From Alistipes communis (lineage in GTDB: Bacteria; Bacteroidota; Bacteroidia; Bacteroidales; Rikenellaceae), in the NCBI RefSeq assembly GCF_006542665.1, contig NZ_AP019735.1, positions 2,356,001 through 2,420,000 of the forward strand: a stretch of DNA of 64,000 nt, written 5' to 3'. The position numbers and the translations under genes were made by a program. Below, piece after piece: positions 1 through 8,298 of this stretch (its first letter is position 1; every line of letters begins with the position of its first letter). Under the pieces are notes generated by a model that was given only the letters and a program-made list of their open reading frames with translations, had not been told where the DNA came from and searched no databases.

Positions 1-42
1 GGCCTGCAAATTACAAAATCGATTCCAAAACGGCTGTAAATC

Positions 43-83
43 TTCCGGAATAAATGCGGGATTCCGGAAAATTCGTATATTTG
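43..83 (+). promoter_or_regulatory. Promoter of the first barrel gene, with paired TTCCGGAA boxes
   Basis: A -7 element TATATTTG (76-83) matching the Bacteroidota consensus TAnnTTTG lies 44 nt before the ATG at 128. No TTTG is seen at the expected -33 spacing. Instead two copies of the self-complementary octamer TTCCGGAA (43-50 and 62-69) sit just upstream, 19 nt apart. They could be operator half-sites; that is inference. Confidence 0.4.
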
Positions 84-127
84 ACGATGCGAACTTATCC
101 CGAACACCTTACTATCTATTCAATTTT

Positions 128-721
128 ATGAAAAAACTCTTTCTCCTCGCGGTGCTGTCGGCCGTCGTGTGCGGCGCAGCGGCACATCCCAATCACATCT
201 TCGGCGTGCGTGTCGGCATGAACATCGCCAACATGACCTTCAAAGCGGGCGGCGTGAGCGCTACGCCCAACTCCGTAGTCCGCCCGCTGGTGGCTTTCTC
301 CTATGAAAAGAGCTTGATGCACACCCTGCCGCTCTATTTCGAAACGGGGCTGGGTATCGCCGGCTACGGCACCTCGGTCAGCGACGGTGCGGTGAAGCTC
401 AACGCCTACTATTTCGAGGCGCCGGCACTGGTCAACTGGCGTTTCGGTTTGACGGAAGACGTCTCGTTGATTCCTTATCTGGGTCTGAGTATGCGCGTCG
501 GCTTCGCCGGCAAGGTGAAGTCCGGATCGGCAAAGGCCGATACGTTCGGCGACGGGGGATTCGACCGTTTCGATATGGGCGTCCGCGCCGGCATCGGGGT
601 GGAGTACCGTCGTTATTCGTTCCGTTTCGGTTACGATGCGGGATTCCTCAATCTCTCCGATGTGTCGGACGTCACGGTTCGCAACAAGACGTTCCAGCTG
701 CAATTGGGCTACCGCTTCTGA
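128..721 (+). CDS. Outer-membrane beta-barrel protein (porin family, OmpX/PF13568-like)
   Basis: A 197-residue protein with a Sec signal peptide (about residues 1-20, ending in small Ala residues) followed by alternating amphipathic strands rich in Tyr, Phe and Gly. The last strand ends in LQLGYRF with a terminal Phe, as expected for BAM-dependent barrels. Length and pattern fit the small 8-10-strand barrels (outer membrane protein beta-barrel domain) very common in Bacteroidota. No substrate can be named. It is monocistronic: its own promoter lies upstream and a hairpin terminator follows at 746. The start is the first ATG after the promoter and directly precedes the signal peptide. Confidence 0.85.
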   Translation: MKKLFLLAVLSAVVCGAAAHPNHIFGVRVGMNIANMTFKAGGVSATPNSVVRPLVAFSYEKSLMHTLPLYFETGLGIAGYGTSVSDGAVKLNAYYFEAPALVNWRFGLTEDVSLIPYLGLSMRVGFAGKVKSGSAKADTFGDGGFDRFDMGVRAGIGVEYRRYSFRFGYDAGFLNLSDVSDVTVRNKTFQLQLGYRF

Positions 722-745
722 TCGTAGCCCGATCGCAATTCATCG

Positions 746-776
746 CTTCCCCTGCCGTTGCGGCGGGGGAAGGTCG
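746..776 (+). terminator. Intrinsic terminator after the barrel gene
   Basis: A 12-bp stem (746-757 with 761-772, one G-T pair) with a TTG loop, followed by a short T-rich tail. It lies 25 nt past the stop codon of the barrel gene. Confidence 0.65.
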
Positions 777-1100
777 TTTTAGGAAGGCTCGCTTTCCGGG
801 CGGTCGGATTTCCGCGCTCCGTTTCGCTGCGTCCGGAACGAGGGTTTCGGCCCGGGTCGTCGGATTCCGGTACAGCCATTCGGAGAAGGAATCCTGCGGG
901 GCTTCCTGCGTGAGGATCGATTGCCGGCGCATTTGCAGCGATCACCGGTGGGCAGGCTTTCGTGCGACGTATGTTCCCGATTCCGGTTTCGGCGGCCCGC
1001 AGGCCCGTGCGGAGGCATTGCGGAAGGGCGGGAAAAGTCCGGAACCTGTTTGCGGCACGCACTTTGCGCATGGGGCGAGTGTAAAACACCCCCGAAAGCT
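777..1100. other. Gene-free GC-rich spacer
   Basis: About 320 bases with no supported gene, RNA or repeat. The reading frame of the next transporter stays open upstream to 921, but the extra sequence is Arg/Cys/Pro-rich with no membrane character, so I read it as non-coding. No clear TAnnTTTG element was found for the transporter. Confidence 0.5.
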
Positions 1101-2807
1101 ATGTTTGCGGATATTCATTTCATCGATTTTTTGCGCGCCAATCCGGCGCTGGCCGTTTTCGTCACCCTTGCGCTGGGTTTTCTGGTCGGCAAACTGCGCT
1201 GGCGCAGTTTCTCGCTCGGCACGGTGACGAGCGTGCTGCTGGTGGGCGTCGTGGTCGGGCAGTTGAAAATCGAGATTCCCGAACCGGCCAAGACCCTCTT
1301 TTTTCTCCTCTTTCTCTTTTCGGTCGGCTACGCCGTGGGCCCGCAGTTCTTCCGCGGGCTCAAACGCGACGGGCTGCCGCAGGTGGGGTTCGCGGTGGTC
1401 GTCTGCCTGTTGTGCCTCGGGTCGACGTGGCTCTGCGCCACGCTGATGGGCTACGACGTAGCGCAGGCGGCCGGACTGTTGGCCGGTTCGCAGACCATGT
1501 CCGCCGTGCTGGGCGTGGCGACCGACACCATCCGCCAGCTGCCCGACGGACAGGCGATCGATCTGGACGCCATGCCCGTCTGTTATGCCGTGACCTATAT
1601 TTTCGGTACGGCGGGGTCGGCGTGGATCTTGGGAACGCTCGGCCCGCGTCTGCTGGGCGGGGTGGAGAAGGTACACAAGGCGGCGCTCGACCTCGAATCG
1701 AAGCTGGGCGACGACGTCAGTTTCACGGCGGGCTTCGATCCTGCGGCGCGTGCCATCGTCTTCCGCGCCTACAAGGCCGAAAACGACTGGTTCGGGCAGC
1801 GGCACACCGTCGCCGAATTCGAACGCTACATGCAGTCGCAGAAGAAACTGATTTTCGTCGAGCGGCTGCGTCAACGGGGGCGCATCGCCGACGACGTGAC
1901 GCCCCGCACGACGATCTATCCCGGCGATACGCTCGTGGTGAGCGGCCGCCGTCAGTATGTGATCGAGGAGGAGGATTGGATCGGTACGGAGGTCGAAGAC
2001 GCGGAGTTGACGAACTTCTCGGTGCAGAGCCTGCCCGTGGTGGTGAGCAAGCGCGGAGCGGCGGGGCAGTATGTGCGCAATATTTTGAAAAGGAAAGAAA
2101 TGCACGGTGTGAATATCCGTTCTATCCTGCGTGCCGGCGTGAAGATTCCGGTGCTGGCCGGCGGCAAGCTCGATGCCGGCGACCGGCTCGAACTGGTCGG
2201 CCTGCCGCAGGACGTGCGCCGCGCCGCGCCGACGCTCGGGTTCAGCGATCCGGTCTCGGAAAAGACGGGGATGCCGCTGGTGGGGCTGGGCATCTTTTTG
2301 GGCGGACTGCTCTTCGGCTGGTTGCTGATGACCCGTATCGGGGCCGTGCCGCTGAGCCTTACGGTGAGCGGCGGCGTGCTGATCGCCGGCCTTTTCTGCG
2401 GTTGGCTCCATGCCCGTTATCCCCACGTGGGCAATATCCCGCAGCCGACGTTGTGGTTCATGAACAACGTCGGCCTGAACACCTTCATCGCCATCGTCGG
2501 CATTTCGACCGGCCCGACCTTCATTCAGGGATTTCAGGAGGTAGGGTGGAGTCTCTTTCTGATCGGCGCGGCCGCGACCTCGATTCCGCTTGTCGCGGGC
2601 ATCTTCATCGGACGTTACCTCTTCCGGTTCAACGATGCGCTGACGCTGGGGTGCGTCGCGGGGGCGCGGACCACCACGGCGGCGCTGGGCGCCGTCGAGG
2701 AGACGATCCAGAGCAACGTCCCCTCGATGGGTTACACGATCACCTATGCTATCGGCAATACGCTGCTCATCATCTGGGGCGTGGTGATCGTGCTGCTGAT
2801 CGCGTAG
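1101..2807 (+). CDS. AspT/YidE/YbjL-type transporter with central RCK_C domains
   Basis: A 568-residue inner-membrane protein. An N-terminal block of about five hydrophobic segments (residues 8-200), a hydrophilic centre (about 210-370) resembling two TrkA-C (RCK_C) regulatory domains, and a second block of membrane segments (about 385-568) give the duplicated layout of the AspT-YidE-YbjL family. Characterised AspT members exchange aspartate for alanine; the substrate here is unknown. The ATG at 1101 is preferred because it places the first membrane segment near the N-terminus (MFADIHFIDFL); upstream in-frame starts only add non-membrane sequence. It is followed by a separate promoter for lacI. 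Confidence 0.85.
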   Translation: MFADIHFIDFLRANPALAVFVTLALGFLVGKLRWRSFSLGTVTSVLLVGVVVGQLKIEIPEPAKTLFFLLFLFSVGYAVGPQFFRGLKRDGLPQVGFAVVVCLLCLGSTWLCATLMGYDVAQAAGLLAGSQTMSAVLGVATDTIRQLPDGQAIDLDAMPVCYAVTYIFGTAGSAWILGTLGPRLLGGVEKVHKAALDLESKLGDDVSFTAGFDPAARAIVFRAYKAENDWFGQRHTVAEFERYMQSQKKLIFVERLRQRGRIADDVTPRTTIYPGDTLVVSGRRQYVIEEEDWIGTEVEDAELTNFSVQSLPVVVSKRGAAGQYVRNILKRKEMHGVNIRSILRAGVKIPVLAGGKLDAGDRLELVGLPQDVRRAAPTLGFSDPVSEKTGMPLVGLGIFLGGLLFGWLLMTRIGAVPLSLTVSGGVLIAGLFCGWLHARYPHVGNIPQPTLWFMNNVGLNTFIAIVGISTGPTFIQGFQEVGWSLFLIGAAATSIPLVAGIFIGRYLFRFNDALTLGCVAGARTTTAALGAVEETIQSNVPSMGYTITYAIGNTLLIIWGVVIVLLIA

Positions 2808-2873
2808 CGGGCGGCGGACTTTACCGGAGCGTCCGCTTCTGCCGCGGGGCGGGATGTCCGCCATTAGGCTCCG

Positions 2874-2905
2874 TTTGCAAAAGCAGGGTAAAATCCGTAG
2901 TTTTG
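2874..2905 (+). promoter_or_regulatory. Promoter of the LacI-family gene
   Basis: TTTG (2874-2877), a 20-nt spacer and TAGTTTTG (2898-2905) match the Bacteroidota housekeeping promoter exactly in sequence and spacing. The start codon follows 21 nt after the -7 box, giving a short leader. Confidence 0.7.
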
Positions 2906-2926
2906 TCGCTGTCAACCCCAGCGAGC

Positions 2927-3934
2927 ATGAAACGAATCACGATCAAAGAGTTGGCCGAAAGGCTCGGACTGTCGCCGTCGACCGTGTCGCGGGCGCTGGC
3001 CGGCGACCGGAACATCCGCCGCGAGACGCGGGAACGGGTTTCCCGACTGGCGGGGGAACTGGGTTACCGTCCCAATCCGGTGGCTGTGAACCTCCGGTCG
3101 GGGCGGAGCAATACGGTCGGGGTGATCGTGCCCGAGATGGTCACGCCTTTCGCCGCGACGGTCATCGGCGGCATCCAGCGGGTGTTGTATGGGCGCGGCT
3201 TGAAGGTCATCATCGCCCAGTCGGACGAGAATCCGCAGACCGAATGCGGGAATCTGGAATTGATGGAGCGCTTCATGGTCGACGGCGTCATCGCCTGTCC
3301 GTGCGACGCGACCCGTAACGGCGAGATCTACCGGCGTATCCGGCAGCGCGGCGTGCCGCTGGTCTTCTACGACCGTGCGCCGCTGCGCGTCGATGCCTCG
3401 CGGGTGATCGTCGACGATTTTGCGACGAGCTATTTCCTTATGGAACACCTCGTCCGCAGGGGATGTCGCCGGATCGTCCACCTCGGCGGCCCGGCGCATA
3501 TCCCGAATGCGAGGGAGCGTCTGCGCGGGTTCAGGTATGCTTTGGGGAAGTTCGGGTTCGTGTCGGACGGCCGGTCGGTGATTCCGGCAGGCGTGACCTT
3601 CGACGACGGCCGTGCGGCGGCCGACGAGTTGCTGCGCCGGATGCCCGATGCCGACGGCCTCTTCGCGTGGACGGATACGGTGGCGATCGGCGCGATGAAC
3701 CGGTTGCGGGAACTGGGCATCCGCGTTCCGGCGCAGATGGCGGTGGCGGGGTATTCGGGAACCGTACTCTCGACGATCGTCAATCCGCAGCTCACGACCG
3801 TCGAGCAGCCGCTCGACGAGATGGGCTGCCGCGCTGCCGAACTGATTCTGGAAAAGATCGCCGATCCGTCGGCGCCCGACCGCACCGTCACGCTGACCGC
3901 CTGTATCCGCGAACGGGCGTCGACGGCGCGTTGA
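2927..3934 (+). CDS. LacI-family transcriptional regulator
   Basis: A 335-residue repressor-type protein. Residues 3-50 form the LacI helix-turn-helix and hinge helix (TIKELAERLGLSPSTVSRAL, then LGYRPNPVAVNLRSGRS), followed by a periplasmic-binding-protein-like ligand domain beginning NTVGVIVPEM at about residue 63 and running to the end. The family usually senses sugars and controls carbohydrate genes. No sugar operon adjoins it here, so the target may be distant or may be the upstream AspT-like transporter; neither is shown. The ATG at 2927 follows a textbook promoter. The gene converges on speA and both share one terminator hairpin. Confidence 0.9.
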   Translation: MKRITIKELAERLGLSPSTVSRALAGDRNIRRETRERVSRLAGELGYRPNPVAVNLRSGRSNTVGVIVPEMVTPFAATVIGGIQRVLYGRGLKVIIAQSDENPQTECGNLELMERFMVDGVIACPCDATRNGEIYRRIRQRGVPLVFYDRAPLRVDASRVIVDDFATSYFLMEHLVRRGCRRIVHLGGPAHIPNARERLRGFRYALGKFGFVSDGRSVIPAGVTFDDGRAAADELLRRMPDADGLFAWTDTVAIGAMNRLRELGIRVPAQMAVAGYSGTVLSTIVNPQLTTVEQPLDEMGCRAAELILEKIADPSAPDRTVTLTACIRERASTAR

Positions 3935-3948
3935 AAGAAGGATTACCG

Positions 3949-3988
3949 CGAACGGGGGCGCGTATCGACCGATACGCGCCCCCGTTCG
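3949..3988. terminator. Bidirectional terminator between lacI-family gene and speA
   Basis: A perfect 19-bp inverted repeat (3949-3967 with 3970-3988) separated by two bases lies between two converging genes, 14 nt past one stop and 16 nt from the other. There is no T-run, but position and stability suggest shared termination. Confidence 0.65.
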
Positions 3989-4004
3989 TGTCCGGTGCGG
4001 CGGA

Positions 4005-5399
4005 TCAATAGCCCAGGATACGCATCATGGCGCGGTAACTCTGCTCCTTGGCGAACAGACGCGTGTAGTATTCGTTGTCGCCCTTGTCGCGGTCGATGAT
4101 GATGTGTTTGGGCGCGGGGATCAGGCAGTGCTGGATGCCGCCGAAGCCGCCGATCGACTCCTGGTAGGCGCCCGTATGGAAAAAACCGATGTACTGCGTG
4201 TTGCCCGCTTCGAGTTTGGGCAGGAAGATGGCGTTGGTGTGCGACTCGGCGTTGTAGAAATCCTCGCTGTCGCACGTCAGCCCGCCGAGGAAGACGCGCT
4301 GGTACTCCTTGTCCCAGTTGTTGACGGCAAGCATGATGTAACGCTGGTTGATGCCCCACGTGTCGGGCAGGGTGGTGATGAACGACGAGTCGATCATGTA
4401 CCAGTTCTCGCGGTCGTTCTGCTGCTTCTGGTTGACGATCGAGTAGAGCGCCGCGCCGCTTTCGCCCACGGTGAACGATCCGAACTCGGTGAAGATATTG
4501 GGTTCCTCGATGCCGTTCATCTCGCAGATGTGTTTGATCTGCGCCACGATCTCCTCGGTCATGTACTCGTAGTCGTATTCGAAGTTGAGCGAGTTCTTGA
4601 TCGGGAAGCCGCCGCCGATGTTCAGGCTGTCCAGTTCGGGGCAGATGGCCTTCAACTCGCAGTAGACGTTGAGGCACTTGCCCAACTCGTTCCAGTAGTA
4701 GGCCGTGTCCTTGATGCCTGTGTTGATGAAGAAGTGGAGCATCTTCAACTGGAACTTCTTGTTGGTCTTGATCTTGCGCTTGTAGAAGTCGACGATGTCG
4801 TTGTAGCGGATGCCCAGACGAGAGGTGTAGAAATCGAATTTCGGCTCCTCCTCGCAGGCGATGCGGATGCCCACCTTGCACTTTTTCTCGATCGCGGCGT
4901 CCAGCAGTTCGACCTCCTCCTTGTTGTCGATCACGGGGATGGTGTTTTCGAATCCGTCGTCGACCAGCTGCGCGATATTCTCCACGTACTGAGGACGTTT
5001 GAAACCGTTGCAGATGATGTAACGGTCCTTGTCGATGATCCCGCCGTCGTAGAGGGCGTTGATGATGTGGATGTCGTAGGCCGACGAGGTTTCGAGGTGG
5101 ATGTCGTTTTTGAGCGCCTCTTCGAGCACGAAGGAGAAGTGGCTCGATTTGGTGCAGTAGCAGTAGTTGTAGGCGCCCTTGTAGTCGACCTTCGCCATGG
5201 CCACGTTGAACATGCGCTTGGCACGTGCGATCTGCGAGGAGATCTTCGGCAGGTAGGTGACCTTCAACGGTGTGCCGTACTGCTTGATGATCTCCATGAG
5301 CGGAATGTCGTACAGATTCAGCTCGTTGTCCTCGACCGAAAATTCATCCTGAGGGAAATCGAACGTCTGTTCGATCAGGTCTTTGTACTTGTTTTTCAT
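4005..5399 (-). CDS. speA: Biosynthetic arginine decarboxylase, short Bacteroidota form
   Basis: A 464-residue PLP-dependent, alanine-racemase-fold decarboxylase. It should convert arginine to agmatine, the first step of polyamine synthesis. The PLP-binding Lys lies in YCYCTKSSHF (Lys84), the phosphate-binding glycine loop is LNIGGGFPIKNS, and CDSEDFYN in the C-terminal part is the fold III Cys-Asp-Ser motif that binds substrate. The short length and overall sequence resemble the Bacteroidota SpeA-like group rather than the roughly 630-residue proteobacterial enzyme. The ATG at 5399 begins MKNKYKDLIEQTF; an upstream in-frame extension has no family resemblance. It is monocistronic, on the minus strand, with a spacer of about 215 nt before the divergent HU-like gene. 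A relative acting on another basic amino acid or carboxynorspermidine is possible but less likely. Confidence 0.85.
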   Translation of the reverse strand: MKNKYKDLIEQTFDFPQDEFSVEDNELNLYDIPLMEIIKQYGTPLKVTYLPKISSQIARAKRMFNVAMAKVDYKGAYNYCYCTKSSHFSFVLEEALKNDIHLETSSAYDIHIINALYDGGIIDKDRYIICNGFKRPQYVENIAQLVDDGFENTIPVIDNKEEVELLDAAIEKKCKVGIRIACEEEPKFDFYTSRLGIRYNDIVDFYKRKIKTNKKFQLKMLHFFINTGIKDTAYYWNELGKCLNVYCELKAICPELDSLNIGGGFPIKNSLNFEYDYEYMTEEIVAQIKHICEMNGIEEPNIFTEFGSFTVGESGAALYSIVNQKQQNDRENWYMIDSSFITTLPDTWGINQRYIMLAVNNWDKEYQRVFLGGLTCDSEDFYNAESHTNAIFLPKLEAGNTQYIGFFHTGAYQESIGGFGGIQHCLIPAPKHIIIDRDKGDNEYYTRLFAKEQSYRAMMRILGY

Positions 5400-5583
5400 G
5401 CTTTGTTCGGTTCGTTTCCGGGAATCCGTCCGAGCTACATCGGTCGAAATCCGGCGAAGTAGCTCGATTACTTTTTCTCGAAATTCGCGGTGCAAAGTAG
5501 CTAATTATTTTTGATATGCGCAACGATTCGGTGCAATATCTCGATTTTTGCAGGCGTTTTCTGCATATCACGGAAAAATGTTG

Positions 5584-5591
5584 TAATTTTG
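5584..5591 (+). promoter_or_regulatory. -7 element before the HU-like membrane protein
   Basis: TAATTTTG matches TAnnTTTG 23 nt before the ATG at 5615. No good TTTG is found at -33 spacing, so only the -7 part is supported. Confidence 0.45.
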
Positions 5592-5614
5592 AGGGGTAAA
5601 ATCGACGGGATGTT

Positions 5615-6355
5615 ATGACAACGGACGTGAAAGTTTTGATCGCAGAATTCCTTCGCACGCACAAGCGGCTCGTCGTGCCGCAGTTGGGGGCCTTCATCGT
5701 GAAGGCGCCCGGCGGGGAGATCCTCTTTTCGGAGCTGTTCAAGCGCGACGACGGGGTGCTGCGAGGGCTTTTGACGGCCGCCGGCGCCAGCGAGATCGAA
5801 GCGGCGGGCGCCATCGACCGGCTGATTTTCGATCTGCGCCACGCCGTGCAGCACGGCGGCGTGTATCTCGTCGCGGGGCTGGGGACTTTCTCCGCCGGCG
5901 CCAACGGGACGCTGACGTTCGCCTACGATCCGCAGGCCGGTGCCGCGGCGGGGCCTGCATCGGCGCTGCCGGCGGGTTCCGCTGTGGAGACGGAAGCATC
6001 CGGCGAACCCGCTGCGGACAGGACCGTTGCATCCGGCACGGGCGGATCGGTCGGGTCGGATGCCGTCGGCCGCGGACGGACGCCGCGCTATGAACCCGAT
6101 CCCTGCGTGAAGGGTCTGACCTACGGCCGGCCGGTCAAGACGACCGATGCCTATACCTTCGTCGGCAGCAAGCCGGCGCGCCGGATCGATGCGTTCCTCA
6201 TCGTGGCGATCGTGGCGGCGCTGCTGGCCGTGGGCGTGATCGTCTACGGATATGTCAACGACCGCCGCGCCAAGCAGATGCAGGCGGAGTTGATGGAGGA
6301 GGTTTCGCAGAGCGCCGCCGCCGACGAAGCCGCTGCGGAGTCTGTCGCCGAGTGA
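5615..6355 (+). CDS. Membrane-anchored HU-like (HU-CCDC81-type) protein
   Basis: A 246-residue protein. Residues 1-105 resemble the bacterial HU-CCDC81 domain: an N-terminal helix (VKVLIAEFLRTHKRLVVPQLG), strands ending in a GLGTF turn, and a short arm. Residues 110-175 are an Ala/Gly/Pro-rich linker, and one hydrophobic segment (about 193-216) near the C-terminus is followed by an acidic tail. Related Bacteroidota proteins often carry a SPOR peptidoglycan-binding domain after the membrane segment; none is seen here. The topology suggests a cytoplasmic HU-like domain tethered to the inner membrane, with a role in DNA or envelope organisation as inference. The sigma-54 activator starts 50 nt downstream and may be co-transcribed. 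Confidence 0.7.
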   Translation: MTTDVKVLIAEFLRTHKRLVVPQLGAFIVKAPGGEILFSELFKRDDGVLRGLLTAAGASEIEAAGAIDRLIFDLRHAVQHGGVYLVAGLGTFSAGANGTLTFAYDPQAGAAAGPASALPAGSAVETEASGEPAADRTVASGTGGSVGSDAVGRGRTPRYEPDPCVKGLTYGRPVKTTDAYTFVGSKPARRIDAFLIVAIVAALLAVGVIVYGYVNDRRAKQMQAELMEEVSQSAAADEAAAESVAE

Positions 6356-6405
6356 CCCTTCCACAGCGGCAGGGAAGGGGACCAAACGAAAAAGAAAGAA
6401 ACCCT

Positions 6406-7605
6406 ATGGATTTAGTCTCATTGAAACAGCGCTTCGGCGTCATCGGCAATTCGGAGCTTCTGAATCGGGCGCTCGAAGTGGCCGTGCGCGTCGCACCGAC
6501 CGATCTGTCGGTGCTGGTGACGGGCGAGAGCGGCGTGGGCAAGGAGTTTTTCCCGCAGATCATCCACGCCTATTCGGCCCGCAAGCACAATAAATATATT
6601 GCCGTCAACTGCGGTGCCATCCCCGAAGGCACGATCGATTCGGAGCTGTTCGGCCACGAGAAGGGGTCGTTCACGGGTGCCGTCGAAGCTCGCAAGGGCT
6701 ATTTCGAGGAGGCCGACGGCGGGACGATTTTTCTGGACGAGGTGGCCGAGTTGCCGCTCTCGACGCAGGTGCGCCTGCTGCGCGTGTTGCAGACGGGCGA
6801 ATTCATGCGCGTCGGTTCGGCCCGGGTGCAGCGCACCGACGTGCGGGTCGTGGCGGCGACGAACATGAATTTGCAGGAGGCCATCGAGAAGGGGCGGTTC
6901 CGCGAAGACCTCTACTACCGGCTCAACACGGTGCCCATCGCGGTGCCGGCGTTGCGCGACCGGCGCGAGGACATCTTCCTGCTGTTCCGCAAATTCGCCT
7001 CCGACGTGGCCGTACAGTACCGTATGCCGCCCATCACGCTCGACGACGAGGCGCGCCGGATGTTGGAGGGCTACTACTGGCGCGGCAACATCCGCCAGTT
7101 GAAGAACGTGGCCGAGCAGATCTCGGCCATCGAGGAGAACCGCGTGGTGACGGCGGCGATTCTGTCGCGCTACCTTCCGCAGCAGCAGGGGGCTTCGACG
7201 CCCGTGGTGACGGCGGCGGGCGTGGCGGGCGATTCGGCGAGCGAGCGCGAACTGCTCTACAAGATCCTGTTCGACATGCGGGGGGACATCAACGACCTCA
7301 AACGCATGGTCTCGGAGCTGTTGCGCGGCGGTGCGGCGACGTCCGAGGCGAAGCAGGAGGTGGCGGGTTACCTGCCCACGACGGCCGGGAGCACGTCGCA
7401 CGGCCGCAATCGGGAGTATGCCGTCAACGCCGAGGTGGTCGAGGAGCCGCACGAGGCGCTGACGAAGGCCGACGTCCAGCGCGAACAGATCATCCGCGCG
7501 CTGCGCCGCAACAACGGCCGTCGCCGCGAAGCCGCCGCCGAACTGTTCATGTCCGAGCGCACGCTCTACCGCAAGATCAAGGAGCTGGGCATCGAGGACG
7601 ATTGA
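6406..7605 (+). CDS. Sigma-54-dependent transcriptional activator without receiver domain
   Basis: A 399-residue bacterial enhancer-binding protein. Only about 15 residues precede the AAA+ domain. Walker A GESGVGKE (about 40-47), the sigma-54-contacting loop GSFTGA (about 88-93, the GAFTGA motif with Ser for Ala) and Walker B GGTIFLDEV (about 105) are intact, with an arginine finger region around RRED. A Fis-type helix-turn-helix ends the protein (ALRRNNGRRREAAAELFMSE, then RTLYRKIKELG). With no receiver or sensor domain it may be constitutively active or controlled by an unseen partner. The order activator, lptE, small protein, secG recurs in Bacteroidota, to my knowledge. The ATG at 6406 is chosen over 6352 because the upstream residues are not conserved-looking and overlap the preceding stop. 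Confidence 0.88.
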   Translation: MDLVSLKQRFGVIGNSELLNRALEVAVRVAPTDLSVLVTGESGVGKEFFPQIIHAYSARKHNKYIAVNCGAIPEGTIDSELFGHEKGSFTGAVEARKGYFEEADGGTIFLDEVAELPLSTQVRLLRVLQTGEFMRVGSARVQRTDVRVVAATNMNLQEAIEKGRFREDLYYRLNTVPIAVPALRDRREDIFLLFRKFASDVAVQYRMPPITLDDEARRMLEGYYWRGNIRQLKNVAEQISAIEENRVVTAAILSRYLPQQQGASTPVVTAAGVAGDSASERELLYKILFDMRGDINDLKRMVSELLRGGAATSEAKQEVAGYLPTTAGSTSHGRNREYAVNAEVVEEPHEALTKADVQREQIIRALRRNNGRRREAAAELFMSERTLYRKIKELGIEDD

Positions 7606-7771
7606 CGATCCCTCCTGCCGGCGCCTCACGGGAAGCCGAGGAACGGCAGCGGCGGGTACGGGATCGAAAAAGACGAATATGCGGACCGGATGCCTGCGGG
7701 GTGTCCGATTCCGGTCCGAACGGCGGTCCGGCGGCCGTCGCGGTGTATCGGAGAACCGATGATGAGATAAG

Positions 7772-8293
7772 ATGATGCTGAAAAACAAGATAATCTGTTG
7801 TGCGCTGCTTTTGGCGGCGCTTGTGACGGCGGGCTGCGGCGTGACGATCAAGTACTCGCTGTCGGGTGCGTCGATTCCGCCCGATGCCAAGACCTTCTCG
7901 GTGGCCTATTTCCCCAACAACGCGCCGATGGTGGAGCCGATTCTCAGTACGACGCTCACCGATGCGCTGATCGACAAGTTTACGCGCCAGACCCGTCTGG
8001 CGCAGGTCGACGAGGGAGGCGACTTCGCGTTCGAGGGCGAAATCACGGGTTACTCCTCGACGACGGCGTCGGTGGCCAGCGACGACTACGCGCTGTTGAA
8101 CCGCCTGTCGATCACCGTCAAGGTGCGTTTTACGAACGTGCTCGACGAGGCGATGTCCTTCAACAAATCCTTCACGGCCTATGCCGACTACGACTCCACG
8201 AAGCTGCTCACGGAGGTGGCCGGCGAGCTGGTGCCCGAAATCGTGGATCAGCTGGTGAACGATATTTTCCAGGCTGCGGCCTCCAACTGGTAA
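7772..8293 (+). CDS. lptE: LPS-assembly lipoprotein LptE
   Basis: A 173-residue lipoprotein: hydrophobic signal ending in the lipobox VTAGC (Cys at about 22), then GVTIKYSLSGASIPPDAKTF, the typical opening of Bacteroidota LptE. The mature part has a long amphipathic beta/alpha pattern and no catalytic motif. LptE plugs the LptD barrel and helps place lipopolysaccharide in the outer leaflet. It lies 166 nt after the sigma-54 activator and 5 nt before the next gene, so it probably forms an operon with the small protein and secG. Start could be 7772 or the adjacent ATG at 7775. Confidence 0.82.
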   Translation: MMLKNKIICCALLLAALVTAGCGVTIKYSLSGASIPPDAKTFSVAYFPNNAPMVEPILSTTLTDALIDKFTRQTRLAQVDEGGDFAFEGEITGYSSTTASVASDDYALLNRLSITVKVRFTNVLDEAMSFNKSFTAYADYDSTKLLTEVAGELVPEIVDQLVNDIFQAAASNW

Positions 8294-8298
8294 CGGCG

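Noticed and set aside
942..2915. A 657-codon minus-strand frame over the AspT-like gene
   Set aside because: His/Arg/Gln-rich translation without structure; the plus strand has a coherent transporter.
4104..5462. A 452-codon plus-strand frame over speA
   Set aside because: Val/Asp/Leu-rich antisense artefact; the minus strand encodes an intact decarboxylase.
5400..5520. A TACTTTG element upstream of speA as its promoter
   Set aside because: It has one base fewer than TAnnTTTG and no -33 partner, so I did not list it.
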